From Micropruina sonneratiae (GTDB lineage: Bacteria; Actinomycetota; Actinomycetes; Propionibacteriales; Propionibacteriaceae), in NCBI RefSeq assembly GCF_025972045.1, contig NZ_JAPDHX010000001.1, positions 271,181 to 335,180 on the forward strand: a stretch of 64,000 nt of DNA, in the 5' to 3' direction. Below the pieces are notes generated by a model that had not been told where the DNA came from, ran no database searches, and worked only from the letters and a program-made list of their open reading frames with translations. Numbering within the stretch: the stretch's first letter is position 1; each line of letters opens with the position of its first letter. The position numbers and the translations under genes were made by a program. Shown here one piece after another: positions 27,561 to 35,543 of the stretch.

Positions 27561-28025
27561 ATGGAGTTCACCCACCTCGACGAGGGCGGCGCGGCCCGGA
27601 TGGTCGACGTGACCGGCAAGCAGCCCAGCGTGCGGGAGGCCACGGCGTTGGGCCTGGTGCGCTGCTCGGCCGAGGTGGTGACCGCGCTGCGCGACGGCAC
27701 GGTGCCGAAGGGCGACGTGCTGGCGGTGGCGCGGGTGGCCGGGATCGCCGCGGCGAAGAAGGTGCCCGACCTGCTGCCGCTGGCCCACGTCATCGGGGTG
27801 CACGGGGTGGTCCTCGACCTGGCCGTCCTCAATGAGGGGGTGGCGATCACCGCGACGGTGCGGACCGCCGACCGGACCGGGGTCGAGATGGAGGCGCTCA
27901 CCGCGGTCACCGTGGCGGCACTGGCCATCGTCGACATGGTCAAGGGCGTCGACCGGTCGGCCGAGATCGTGCACTGCCGGATCGTCGCCAAGTCCGGCGG
28001 ACGCAGCGGCGACTGGACGCGCTGA
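27561..28025 (+). CDS. moaC: Cyclic pyranopterin monophosphate synthase MoaC
   Basis: Second enzyme of molybdopterin synthesis, converting the MoaA product to cPMP. 154 aa, with ARMVDVTGKQPSVREATA at the start, KGDVLAVARVAGIAAAKKVPDLLPLAHV (substrate pocket), and VEMEALTAVTVAALAIVDMVKGVDR (catalytic lysine). Normal length. Starts at ATG 27561, 4 nt after moeA. moaA is not in the window. Confidence 0.96.
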   Translation: MEFTHLDEGGAARMVDVTGKQPSVREATALGLVRCSAEVVTALRDGTVPKGDVLAVARVAGIAAAKKVPDLLPLAHVIGVHGVVLDLAVLNEGVAITATVRTADRTGVEMEALTAVTVAALAIVDMVKGVDRSAEIVHCRIVAKSGGRSGDWTR

Positions 28026-28083
28026 CCAGGCTCGCGCCGCGGGTCGGGAACACATGCCCCGTCTCCCGGGCTTCCCGTCCTCC

Positions 28084-28140
28084 GCTCGCGCCCGTCATCC
28101 CGCCCGCTCGCGCCCGTCATCCCGGGCTTGCCCCGGGATC
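28084..28140. repeat. Tandem 22-nt units plus CCCGGG palindrome in the moaC-mogA gap
   Basis: In the 143-nt convergent gap between moaC and mogA, a 22-nt unit containing GCGCCCGTCATCCCG occurs twice in tandem (28084 and 28106), ending in CCCGGGCTTGCCCCGGG (28121-28137, 6-bp arms, 5-nt loop). The block is related in sequence to those near 35.4 and 53.5 kb. It could act as a bidirectional terminator for the two convergent genes. Confidence 0.6.
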
Positions 28141-28168
28141 TCTGGTCGGGCGCACCCGCTGCGTGCCC

Positions 28169-28663
28169 CTAGCGCGCGTGATCGCCGCCCTCGAGCTGGT
28201 CGAGCAGGTGCGCGATCAGCGGGCCCACCACGGCCACGGTGTCGGTGACACCACCGGTCGAGCCGGGCGCGTTCACCACGAAGGCGGGCGGCCACTTCTT
28301 CAGTTGGACGATGCCCGCCTCGGCCCGCGACAGCACCGCGGTCGGAACGGACGCCGCCCCGCGGCGGCGGATCTCGTCGGCTATCCCGGGCAGCCGTCGG
28401 CTGAACAGTTCCGCGGTCACCTCGGGGGTGACGTCGCGCGGCGCGATACCGGTCCCGCCGGTGGTCAGCACGACCCGGGCGCCGGCCTTGATGGCGGCCC
28501 GGATGCCGCGGCGAATCTCCGCCGGGTCGTCGGGCACCACGGTGACCGGGGCATCCACCCCGTAGCCGGCCAGCAGTTCGGCCGCCAGCGGGCCCGAGGT
28601 GTCGGTGTACTCGCCGGCGCTGGCCCGGTCGGACACGGTCAGCACGGCTCCGGTGATGGTCAT
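28169..28663 (-). CDS. mogA: Molybdopterin adenylyltransferase MogA/MoaB
   Basis: Adenylylates molybdopterin before MoeA inserts molybdenum. 164 aa with ITGAVLTVSDRASAGEYTD, VVLTTGGTGIAPRDVTPE (MoCF signature) and FVVNAPGSTGGV in place of the more common NLPGSPKG. Convergent to moeA-moaC, so the molybdenum-cofactor genes are clustered though not in one operon. Its ATG overlaps the stop of the methyltransferase-like gene upstream by 4 nt. Confidence 0.92.
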   Translation of the reverse strand: MTITGAVLTVSDRASAGEYTDTSGPLAAELLAGYGVDAPVTVVPDDPAEIRRGIRAAIKAGARVVLTTGGTGIAPRDVTPEVTAELFSRRLPGIADEIRRRGAASVPTAVLSRAEAGIVQLKKWPPAFVVNAPGSTGGVTDTVAVVGPLIAHLLDQLEGGDHAR

Positions 28664-29316
28664 GGTTCTCCTGTCGAGTCTCGCCGCAGCAGGTACAGCA
28701 TGTAGTCGAAACGACGTCCGGCGCGCCGGACGTCGATCGGTTGCTCGGTGAGGCGACCCAGGCCGCCCAAGGTGCCGGCCAGCGTGGGCGCCGGTGCCTC
28801 GGACCAGACGGCCAGCAATCCGCCCGGCCGAAGCCGCCCGGACGCCACCCGCAGCCAGTCTGCGGCATAGACCCGGACGTTGTGGTCGTGGATCAGGAAG
28901 CCGGGTCCGTTGTCGACGTCGAGCAGGACAGCGTCGAAGGCGTCGTCGCGTCGCGGCAGCCAGTCGGCGATGTCGCCGTGGTGCAGGGTGACGCGCGGGT
29001 CGTGGGCCACCGACTCCAGTTGCTCGGTGACGCCCTGCCTCGCCCAGTCGATCAACGGTTCCGCCAGCTCGACCACGTGCACGTGGGTGGCGCCGTTGGC
29101 GAGCAGCCGGGCGGCGGTGTAGCCCAGGCCGAGGCCGCCGACCACGACCACGCCGGGATCGGCGCCCGCGGCGTCCGCCAGGGCGAGCTCGCTGGTCACC
29201 TCGGCGGAGTCCATCGCGAACACTCCGTTGACGATGAGTTCGACAACGTCGCCGCGGCGACGCAGGGCGATCTCCCCGAACGGTGTCACGGCGCGGGCCA
29301 CGGTGCTGAGGTCCAT
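28660..29316 (-). CDS. Spermidine-synthase-like methyltransferase-fold protein
   Basis: A 218-aa Rossmann protein: DPGVVVVGGLGLGYTAARLL is the nucleotide-binding motif I, VHVVELAEPLIDWAR carries the acidic residue after strand 2, then ADWLPRRDDAFDAVLLDVDNGPGF. The pattern matches small spermidine-synthase-like proteins in actinobacteria whose substrates are unknown. The typical aminopropyltransferase gatekeeper loop is not obvious, so polyamine synthesis is not claimed. Starts at ATG 29316. Overlaps mogA by 4 nt, so the pair is co-translated, which is odd for a cofactor gene. Confidence 0.75.
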   Translation of the reverse strand: MDLSTVARAVTPFGEIALRRRGDVVELIVNGVFAMDSAEVTSELALADAAGADPGVVVVGGLGLGYTAARLLANGATHVHVVELAEPLIDWARQGVTEQLESVAHDPRVTLHHGDIADWLPRRDDAFDAVLLDVDNGPGFLIHDHNVRVYAADWLRVASGRLRPGGLLAVWSEAPAPTLAGTLGGLGRLTEQPIDVRRAGRRFDYMLYLLRRDSTGEP

Positions 29317-29334
29317 CCCGATTATCGTGGCCGA

Positions 29335-29895
29335 GTGAGCGGCGATCGGCAACGAGTCTCGGTGGCGTCCTGGCTGCGGACGTTCGGGGCGATCGCTGCC
29401 GTCGTGGCGGTGATCGGCGCGCTCGGCGGCTTCAATGCGGCCGCCTCGGCCCGGCGCAGCGCCGCGCCCGGCACGGTCATCGACGCGGGCCGTCTGCACT
29501 GGACCGTGCACGACGTCGCCCTGACCGATCGCTCGCTGGCCGACTACGAGATCGAGCCCTCGCTGCGGGTGCGGGTCACCGTACTGAACACCGCCGACGA
29601 CACCGTCCTGTGGCTGGATCAGGGCACCGTCGAGCTGGTGCTGCCCGACGGCAGCGTGCTCGATGACCTGAACTGGCGCTCCGCCACCCGCTCGCTGGCC
29701 TTCCAACCCGGCATCCCCGCAGACGCCTACACCGAGGTCGAGGTGGACCCGGCCCGCCTCGCCGGCGGGGTGGTCGTCGTCCGCGTGCACGACGAGATCC
29801 CGTACCAGGGTGGGATCACGACCGAGAGCTGGCAGGTGGACGCCGACGCCACCGACGTCAGCGTCGAGGTCCGCGACGATCGGGCGGCCCGGTGA
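29335..29895 (+). CDS. Exported protein of unknown function, first of three
   Basis: A 186-aa protein starting at GTG 29335. It has one N-terminal hydrophobic helix (TFGAIAAVVAVIGALGGF), then a beta-rich outer domain (RLHWTVHDVALTDRSLADYEIEP, LRVRVTVLNTADDTVLWLDQGTVEL). The pattern is reminiscent of DUF4352-type Ig-like folds. Overlaps the next gene by 4 nt. No membrane return helix, lipobox or catalytic motif. Function unknown. Confidence 0.7.
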   Translation: MSGDRQRVSVASWLRTFGAIAAVVAVIGALGGFNAAASARRSAAPGTVIDAGRLHWTVHDVALTDRSLADYEIEPSLRVRVTVLNTADDTVLWLDQGTVELVLPDGSVLDDLNWRSATRSLAFQPGIPADAYTEVEVDPARLAGGVVVVRVHDEIPYQGGITTESWQVDADATDVSVEVRDDRAAR

Positions 29896-30446
29896 GCAGG
29901 CTGCGCGCGATCGGGGCGCTGCTCGCCTGCCTGCTGGTGGTGGCGGTGCTGAACGGCTTTCGCGGCGACGGGACCGCCGAGTCGCGTGACTACTACGCCG
30001 GGGCGGACGGGTGGGCGCACGCGCCGTCGATGTCGGGCCGGGTGGTCGGCGCTCGGCTGGCCCGGTCGCTGGTCAGGCCGGAGGTCGCCGACCCGCTCAC
30101 GACGCCGGCGGTGTTCGTGGTGATCGAGTTGGAGGTGCGGGTGCGCGACCGGGTGCAGCCGTTGCAGAGCCTCACCCTGCTCACCGCGGACGGTCACAGC
30201 TACCGCCAGTTGGACGATTCCGGCCTGAGCGAACTGTCGCTCACCCAGGCCGGGTGGACCAGTTACGGCAACGCCGTCTTCGAGATGCCCGCCGAACGGG
30301 TGCCCGGCGCGACCCTGGTGGTCGGCGCACAGACCGACATGCTCGTCATCTACCGCGCCCGGCTCGCCTTCCGTGACGTGGTGGGCGACCTTGCCGTCCT
30401 GGACCGGATCGAACTGGCCGAGGCACGCAGCGAGGTGACCCGGTGA
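29892..30446 (+). CDS. Exported protein of unknown function, second of three
   Basis: A 184-aa protein from GTG 29892, with a signal anchor (AIGALLACLLVVAVLNGF) and an outer domain: FVVIELEVRVRDRVQPLQSLTLLTADGHSYRQLD. It shares with its neighbours the plan of short cytoplasmic end, one helix and a beta domain that ends in hydrophobic strands, so the three may be distant paralogues or subunits of one surface complex. Overlaps both neighbours by 4 nt. Confidence 0.7.
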   Translation: MSRLRAIGALLACLLVVAVLNGFRGDGTAESRDYYAGADGWAHAPSMSGRVVGARLARSLVRPEVADPLTTPAVFVVIELEVRVRDRVQPLQSLTLLTADGHSYRQLDDSGLSELSLTQAGWTSYGNAVFEMPAERVPGATLVVGAQTDMLVIYRARLAFRDVVGDLAVLDRIELAEARSEVTR

Positions 30447-30967
30447 GGCGCTGGTGGCCGTTGCTGGCGGTGCTGGTGGCCCTGCTGGTCACCGCGGGGA
30501 TCGGCTGGAGCCGCTACACGAACCTGCGACCGCTGAGTTCCGGGGTCGCCACCAGGACCGAACCGCTGATGGTGAACGGGGCGTCGTTCCGCGTCCTCGA
30601 CCTGCAGCGGCTGCAGCGGATCACGTTCACCGATCATGATCCGCTGGTCGCGCCCGACGGCGCGGTCTGGGTGCGGTTGGACGCCGAGGTGACCCTGGTC
30701 GACGCGAGCGTCGACCCCGCCACGCTCAACTGCTACGGCGTCCTGGTCTCGGCCGGCAACGAGTGGACCGACGACTACGACCCGGCCAGCTACTCCGGGG
30801 ACTACGCCCAGAAGTTGTGCAACAAGGCTGCCGATGAGCAGCCGCTGCAGCCCGGCGTTCCGAAGCGGTTGGTGCTGCACTGGCTGGTGCCCACCTGGGC
30901 GGCGGACGACGCCCGCTACTACCTGCGGCTGGCCACCCCGCCGACCGCGCTGGAGCTGCTGCCCTGA
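30443..30967 (+). CDS. Exported protein of unknown function, third of three
   Basis: A 174-aa protein starting at the GTG at 30443. A hydrophobic anchor (WWPLLAVLVALLVTAGIGW) precedes a beta domain with WVRLDAEVTLVDASVD. Two cysteines (NCYGVLVSAG and KLCNKAADE) could form a disulfide outside the cell. It ends within 49 nt of convergent overlap with the next membrane protein gene. Function unknown. Confidence 0.7.
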   Translation: MRRWWPLLAVLVALLVTAGIGWSRYTNLRPLSSGVATRTEPLMVNGASFRVLDLQRLQRITFTDHDPLVAPDGAVWVRLDAEVTLVDASVDPATLNCYGVLVSAGNEWTDDYDPASYSGDYAQKLCNKAADEQPLQPGVPKRLVLHWLVPTWAADDARYYLRLATPPTALELLP

Positions 30968-32142
30968 GCCTCGGCGGCGCACAGGTAGGCGGTGGTGTAG
31001 CAGGCCAGCAGGGCCGGGGTGCTGACCAGCGTGACCAGGAAGTTCGACGTGCCCATGTACAGCAGGGTGTCGGCCAGCGGACGCGGCCCGACCAGGAACA
31101 GGATCGCCCGGTCGAGCAGGGTCCCGGCCAACTGCACGGCGGCCACCAGCACCAGGAAGGCGCCGATCAGGCGGACCCCCGTGGCGCGCAGCAGCCCCAG
31201 GGTGGACAGCATGGGCAGGTACTTCTCCCGGGCCTCCGAGGTGGCCAGGTTCATGATCCGGCGCAGCGGACGGTGCCGGGTGCGGTGCAGCAGGTCGGCG
31301 GCTCGCTCGGCGCGGGTGCCCCGGACCAGGTCGGCGGCGCTGAAGTCGCGGTGCCCGAACACGGTGCCGACCAGCGCCACCCACATCAGCGGCAGCAGCA
31401 CCGCATTGGCCAAGCCGGGAACGATGAAGCCCCAGAACCGGTCCGCCACCAACTGGACGCCTTCGGGCAGCGTGGTGCGGTACCAGATCGGCACGTCGGG
31501 CAGCACCCCGACGAAGGCGTCCCAGCCGGTCTGCCACCAGCGCCAAAGCTCCCGCGAGGTGAGCCAGTCGAAGCCGCGGCCGACCCATTCGCGCAGCACG
31601 AAGAACGATGCGAACACCCAGGCGCCATCGGCGACCAGTCCGACGAAGACCAGCCACCGGGCGGCGAAGCGGGTGCCGACCAGCCGCACCAACAGCCGGA
31701 TCAGCACCGCGACGACGGCGAAACCCAGGAACAGCCCCCAGTCTGAGGCGTCGACGCTGAACAGGTTGGCGTCGATGCCGTGGGTCATCAGGTTGGCCTG
31801 GATGAGCTTGTCGAACTGCTCCTGCGCCAGCCCCCAGGCGCCGTAGACCGCCATGAACGGCCCCATCGACGCGGCCAGTGTCTCCAGCGGCGGGTCCTGC
31901 CCGTCGGGCGCCTCGAGACTACGGACGGCCAGCACCAGGCACGCCACCCAGGCCACGATGCCGAGGATGATGATGGTCGTGCCCAGGATGCGCTGCTCGA
32001 CCGGCAGCAGGGTGGACGCGTGGCCGGTCAGCTCGTTGACGGCGTAGCCGACACTGAACCAGCCCAGCAGCGGCGGCAGGTGCCGCCACCACAGCGTGCC
32101 GGCGTCGCGGGCCAGGCCCAGCAGTTCCCGCAACGTGCGCAT
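30919..32142 (-). CDS. Large polytopic membrane protein of unknown function
   Basis: A 407-aa protein with about seven hydrophobic segments, including LGTTIIILGIVAWVACLVLAV and LFLGFAVVAVLIRLLVRLVG. The loop between the last helices has LVRGTRAERAADLLHRTRHRPLRRI, a strongly basic cytoplasmic stretch. Its 3' end overlaps the convergent exported-protein gene by 49 nt, so the two transcripts would be antisense at their ends. No transporter or enzyme motif is recognised. The PAP2 gene ends 7 nt upstream. Confidence 0.7.
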   Translation of the reverse strand: MRTLRELLGLARDAGTLWWRHLPPLLGWFSVGYAVNELTGHASTLLPVEQRILGTTIIILGIVAWVACLVLAVRSLEAPDGQDPPLETLAASMGPFMAVYGAWGLAQEQFDKLIQANLMTHGIDANLFSVDASDWGLFLGFAVVAVLIRLLVRLVGTRFAARWLVFVGLVADGAWVFASFFVLREWVGRGFDWLTSRELWRWWQTGWDAFVGVLPDVPIWYRTTLPEGVQLVADRFWGFIVPGLANAVLLPLMWVALVGTVFGHRDFSAADLVRGTRAERAADLLHRTRHRPLRRIMNLATSEAREKYLPMLSTLGLLRATGVRLIGAFLVLVAAVQLAGTLLDRAILFLVGPRPLADTLLYMGTSNFLVTLVSTPALLACYTTAYLCAAEAQGSSSSAVGGVASRR

Positions 32143-32149
32143 GGGGACC

Positions 32150-32767
32150 CTAGCGACCGTCGCCCGCCAGGGCCCGCCGGGCGAGACGGCCGCAGGCGAG
32201 GCCGTTGGCGAAGCCGGCCAGCACGTCGCTGGCGTAGTGCTGGCCGTTGAACAGCCGCGACCAGCCGAGTAGGGCGAGGTAGCCGGCCAGTCCGGCGCGG
32301 ACGGTCACCCGGGCCGGGCCCGGCAGCGGTGCCGCGGCGGCGTCCAGGGTGACGGCGAGCGCGGTCATCGCGCCGACATGACCGCTGGGGAAGCTCGAGG
32401 TGGGTTGCCGGGTGCCGAGGTGCTCGACGCCGGGGCGGGGGCGTCCGACCAGCGCCGAGCTGGTGACGTGGGTGGCCGACGCCAGCGCCATCGCCAGGCC
32501 GGGGACGGCGGCCGACCGGCGCCGTCCGCGGACCAGCATCGCCGCAGTGAGCGCGAACCCGAGGCCGATCGCGACCGAGGTGTCGGAACTGCGGGAGACC
32601 ACCGCGGCCAGCCGTGTCGTCCGCGCGCCGCCGGAGTTCCGCAGGTCGTGGTTGAGGCGGTGCTCGGCGGGCAGGTCATGCAGCGGGCCGGTGATCAGGC
32701 GTCCGACGGCGACGTTCGTGGCGACCAGCGCGACCACGGACAGGGCGGTGCGGAGCGCGGCTGGCAT
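32150..32767 (-). CDS. PAP2-superfamily membrane phosphatase
   Basis: A 205-aa lipid phosphatase-like membrane protein. The second motif is FPSGHVGA (PSGH) and the third SRLFNGQHYASDVLAG (SR...H...D), both intact. The first motif is reduced to LVGRPRP, lacking the leading lysine. Such enzymes dephosphorylate lipid pyrophosphates such as undecaprenyl pyrophosphate or phosphatidic acid. Start taken at ATG 32767 (MPAALRTAL); the frame opens 13 codons earlier. Divergent from the DUF4245 gene over 32 nt. Confidence 0.85.
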   Translation of the reverse strand: MPAALRTALSVVALVATNVAVGRLITGPLHDLPAEHRLNHDLRNSGGARTTRLAAVVSRSSDTSVAIGLGFALTAAMLVRGRRRSAAVPGLAMALASATHVTSSALVGRPRPGVEHLGTRQPTSSFPSGHVGAMTALAVTLDAAAAPLPGPARVTVRAGLAGYLALLGWSRLFNGQHYASDVLAGFANGLACGRLARRALAGDGR

Positions 32768-32799
32768 GGCGACGAGCGTAGTTGGTGAACAATGGACCA

Positions 32800-33342
32800 A
32801 TGGCATCCCGACGTCCGAACGCGACCGTCTCGCAGGTGCTGATCGCCTGTGCGGTGCTGCTGGTGCCGGTGGTGCTGATCTACCTGTGGTTCAGCCGGGT
32901 CCCCGACCCGACCCCGCGGCCGGTCGACTGGCAGCCCGTGGTGACGCTGGCGAAGACGGAGGCGCCGTACCCGGTCGCCGTCCCGGAGAACCTGCCTGAG
33001 GGCTGGACGGTGGTGCGGGCCCGCTGGACGCCGGCGGGGGAGCCGGGGCTCAACCAGCAGCCCGCCGTCGGCGACACGCTGCAACTGGGGTACCTGACGC
33101 CCGACCAGGTCTATCTGGGGCTCGACCAGCGCAACACCGACCCCAAGGGGTTGATCGCCGCCGCCAGTCGCGCCACCACCGCCGATGGCGAGTCCGAGCT
33201 GGCCGGGGTGTCCTGGCAGCGCTACGTGAGCGACGACCGCCGCAGCCGCGCGCTCGTCCGCAGCGACGAGCAGAGCACCCTGGTGATCAGCGGCGACCTG
33301 CCCTACGAGGCCCTGGAGGCGTTTGCGGGCACTTTGGCCTGA
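32800..33342 (+). CDS. DUF4245 membrane-anchored protein
   Basis: A 180-aa protein with an N-terminal helix (QVLIACAVLLVPVVLIYLWF) and an outer domain with YPVAVPENLPEGWTVVRARW, VYLGLDQRNTD and WQRYVSDDRRSRALVR; these are the hallmarks of the actinobacterial DUF4245 family, whose function is unknown. Start is ATG 32800; an upstream ATG at 32782 lacks a ribosome-binding site. Confidence 0.85.
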   Translation: MASRRPNATVSQVLIACAVLLVPVVLIYLWFSRVPDPTPRPVDWQPVVTLAKTEAPYPVAVPENLPEGWTVVRARWTPAGEPGLNQQPAVGDTLQLGYLTPDQVYLGLDQRNTDPKGLIAAASRATTADGESELAGVSWQRYVSDDRRSRALVRSDEQSTLVISGDLPYEALEAFAGTLA

Positions 33343-33437
33343 CCGACAGGGACTCGCGGCCGGCGACTCGACCAGTGCGAGGGCACCCGGTTAGTCTCAC
33401 TCCATCCCGACGGACTCCAATGGAGGAGATCAACGCA

Positions 33438-35327
33438 ATGGCAGAGCTCGAAGGCGACGTCGTCTACCCCGACCCCTCGATCGCAGCTGATTCCCACGTC
33501 CCCGACGCCGACAAGCTGCGCGCCGAGGCACTCGCGGACCCGGAGGGGTTCTGGGCCGACCGGGCCAATGAGCTCGAATGGTTCAAGCCGTGGGACAAGG
33601 TGCTCGACGACTCCGAGGCACCGTTCTACAAGTGGTTCACCGGCGCGCGGGTGAACATCGTCCACAACTGCCTGGACCGGCACCTGAGCGGACCGAACAA
33701 GAACAAGCTGGCGCTGATCTGGCAGTCCGAGGACGGCAAGGAACGACGCACCTTCAGCTACTTCTCGCTGAATCGCCGGGTCAACGAGATGGCGAACATC
33801 CTCAAGGCGATGGGTGTCGCCAAGGGCGACCGGGTGACGATCTACCTGCCCCGCATCCCGGAGGTGTTCTTCGCGATGCTGGCCTGCGCCAAGATCGGCG
33901 CGGTGCATTCGGTGATCTTCGCCGGCTTCTCCGCCGACGCGCTGACAGACCGGATCGACGACTCCCAGTCGAAGCTGGTGATCACCGCCGACGGGTCGTG
34001 GGTGAACGGCAGCGTGTTCCCGCTGAAGCAGATCGTCGACGACGCGGTGAAGTTCTCGCCGACCGTCGAGAACGTGATCGTGGTGAAGCGCACCGGCACG
34101 GAGGTCACCATGGATCCGCTGCGCGACCACTGGTACCACGACCTCCAGCTGCTGCCGATCGCGAAGGGCAAGTGCGCCACCGAGCAGTTGGACGCCGAGC
34201 ATCCGCTGTACATCCTGTACACCTCCGGTTCGACCGGGAAGCCGAAGGCGATCCTGCACACCCACGGCGGCTACATGGTCGGGACCTACACGACGCTGCA
34301 GTACAGCTTCGACATGCGTCCCGAGGATCGCTGGTGGTGCACGGCCGATCCGGGCTGGGTGACCGGGCACTCGTACCTGGTGTACGGGCCGTTGCTGACC
34401 GGGGCCACCACGTTCCTGTTCGAGGGCGGGCCGACCTACCCCAATCCCAGCCGCTGGTGGCAGCTGATCGAGTACTACGGCATCACGCAGTTCTACACGG
34501 CGCCGACCGCGATCCGGTCGTTGATGCGCTTCGGTGAGGCGTGGCCGAACCGACACGACCTGAGTTCGCTGCGGCTGCTGGGCACGGTGGGCGAGCCGAT
34601 CAATCCCGAGGCGTGGAAGTGGTTCCACAAGGTCATCGGCAAGGAGGTCTGCCCGGTCATCGACACCTGGTGGCAGACCGAGACCGGCATGTTCCAGATC
34701 ACCCAGGTGCCGGGCGAGCCGCAGAAGCCCGGCTCGGCGGGCAAGCCGTTCTTCGGGCAGGACGCGGCGATCTTCGACGAGGCGGGCGACGAGGTGCCGG
34801 ACGGCGACGAGGGTTTCCTGGTGCTGAAGAACCCGTGGCCGGCGATGTTCCGGACGCTCTACGGCGACGACGAGCGATTCGTCAACACGTACTGGTCGAA
34901 GTACCCCGGCGTCTACCTGGCCGGCGACGCGGCCCGCAAGGACGCCGACGGCTACCTGTGGATCATCGGCCGCACCGACGATGTGATCAACGTGTCCGGG
35001 CACCGGCTGGGCACCGCCGAGGTCGAGTCGGCGCTGGTGTCGCACCCCGATGTCACCGAGGCCGCCGTTGTCGGCCTGCCGCACGAGGTCAAGGGCCAGG
35101 CGATCCACGCGTTCGTCACCCTGCGCGTGGGGGCGTCCGGCTCGAAGGAACTCGCCGAGGAGTTGCGCAAGCACGTGTCGGCGCACCTGTCGCCGATCGC
35201 CAAGCCGGACGCGATCGACTTCCCCGACAAGCTGCCCAAGACCCGTTCGGGCAAGATCATGCGCCGGGTGCTGAAGGCGCGCGCGCTGGGCCAGGACGAG
35301 GGCGACCTCACCACGTTGGAGGACTGA
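33438..35327 (+). CDS. acs: Acetyl-CoA synthetase
   Basis: Activates acetate to acetyl-CoA through acetyl-AMP. 629 aa with YTSGSTGKPKAI (AMP-binding P-loop), WWCTADPGWVTGHSYLVYGPL, DTWWQTETG, YLWIIGRTDDVINVSGHRLGTAEVE and the C-terminal PKTRSGKIMRR, whose lysine is the usual acetylation-controlled residue. Start is ATG 33438, because GGAGGAG lies 10 nt upstream; the frame opens earlier. Along with pflB and citrate synthase in the same window it completes acetate/formate/acetyl-CoA handling. Confidence 0.97.
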   Translation: MAELEGDVVYPDPSIAADSHVPDADKLRAEALADPEGFWADRANELEWFKPWDKVLDDSEAPFYKWFTGARVNIVHNCLDRHLSGPNKNKLALIWQSEDGKERRTFSYFSLNRRVNEMANILKAMGVAKGDRVTIYLPRIPEVFFAMLACAKIGAVHSVIFAGFSADALTDRIDDSQSKLVITADGSWVNGSVFPLKQIVDDAVKFSPTVENVIVVKRTGTEVTMDPLRDHWYHDLQLLPIAKGKCATEQLDAEHPLYILYTSGSTGKPKAILHTHGGYMVGTYTTLQYSFDMRPEDRWWCTADPGWVTGHSYLVYGPLLTGATTFLFEGGPTYPNPSRWWQLIEYYGITQFYTAPTAIRSLMRFGEAWPNRHDLSSLRLLGTVGEPINPEAWKWFHKVIGKEVCPVIDTWWQTETGMFQITQVPGEPQKPGSAGKPFFGQDAAIFDEAGDEVPDGDEGFLVLKNPWPAMFRTLYGDDERFVNTYWSKYPGVYLAGDAARKDADGYLWIIGRTDDVINVSGHRLGTAEVESALVSHPDVTEAAVVGLPHEVKGQAIHAFVTLRVGASGSKELAEELRKHVSAHLSPIAKPDAIDFPDKLPKTRSGKIMRRVLKARALGQDEGDLTTLED

Positions 35328-35352
35328 CCCTCGGGCCGACCCCGGCTCGTCC

Positions 35353-35420
35353 ATCCGGGCCTGCCCCGGGGTGTCGTGTGGTCGTGGTGAGATCCCGGCG
35401 TGCGCCGAGGTGACGGTGGC
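35353..35420. repeat. GC-rich palindromic repeat block downstream of acs
   Basis: The 216-nt convergent gap between acs and the MFS gene holds CCGGGCCTGCCCCGGGG and then a 26-nt stretch at 35391-35416 that differs at only two positions from 53515-53540 (core CCCGGCGTGCGCC). The rest of the gap, to 35543, holds no gene I can support. The repeat may serve as a bidirectional terminator. Confidence 0.6.
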
Positions 35421-35543
35421 GTCACGCTTCGGGTGTGGGACGGGGCATCACGACGCTCACACCGTCGTCACGCAGGTCGAGCGCCACCGGTCGGCGGAGG
35501 GGAGTAACGGTGAGGCAGGCTCGATCGACGTATGCGGGCCGGC

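Noticed and set aside
35422-35540. Minus-strand stretch reading VTPLRRPVALDLRDDG then VVMPRPTPEA
   Set aside because: It looks somewhat protein-like but has no usable start codon and is only about 35 codons; noted but not called.
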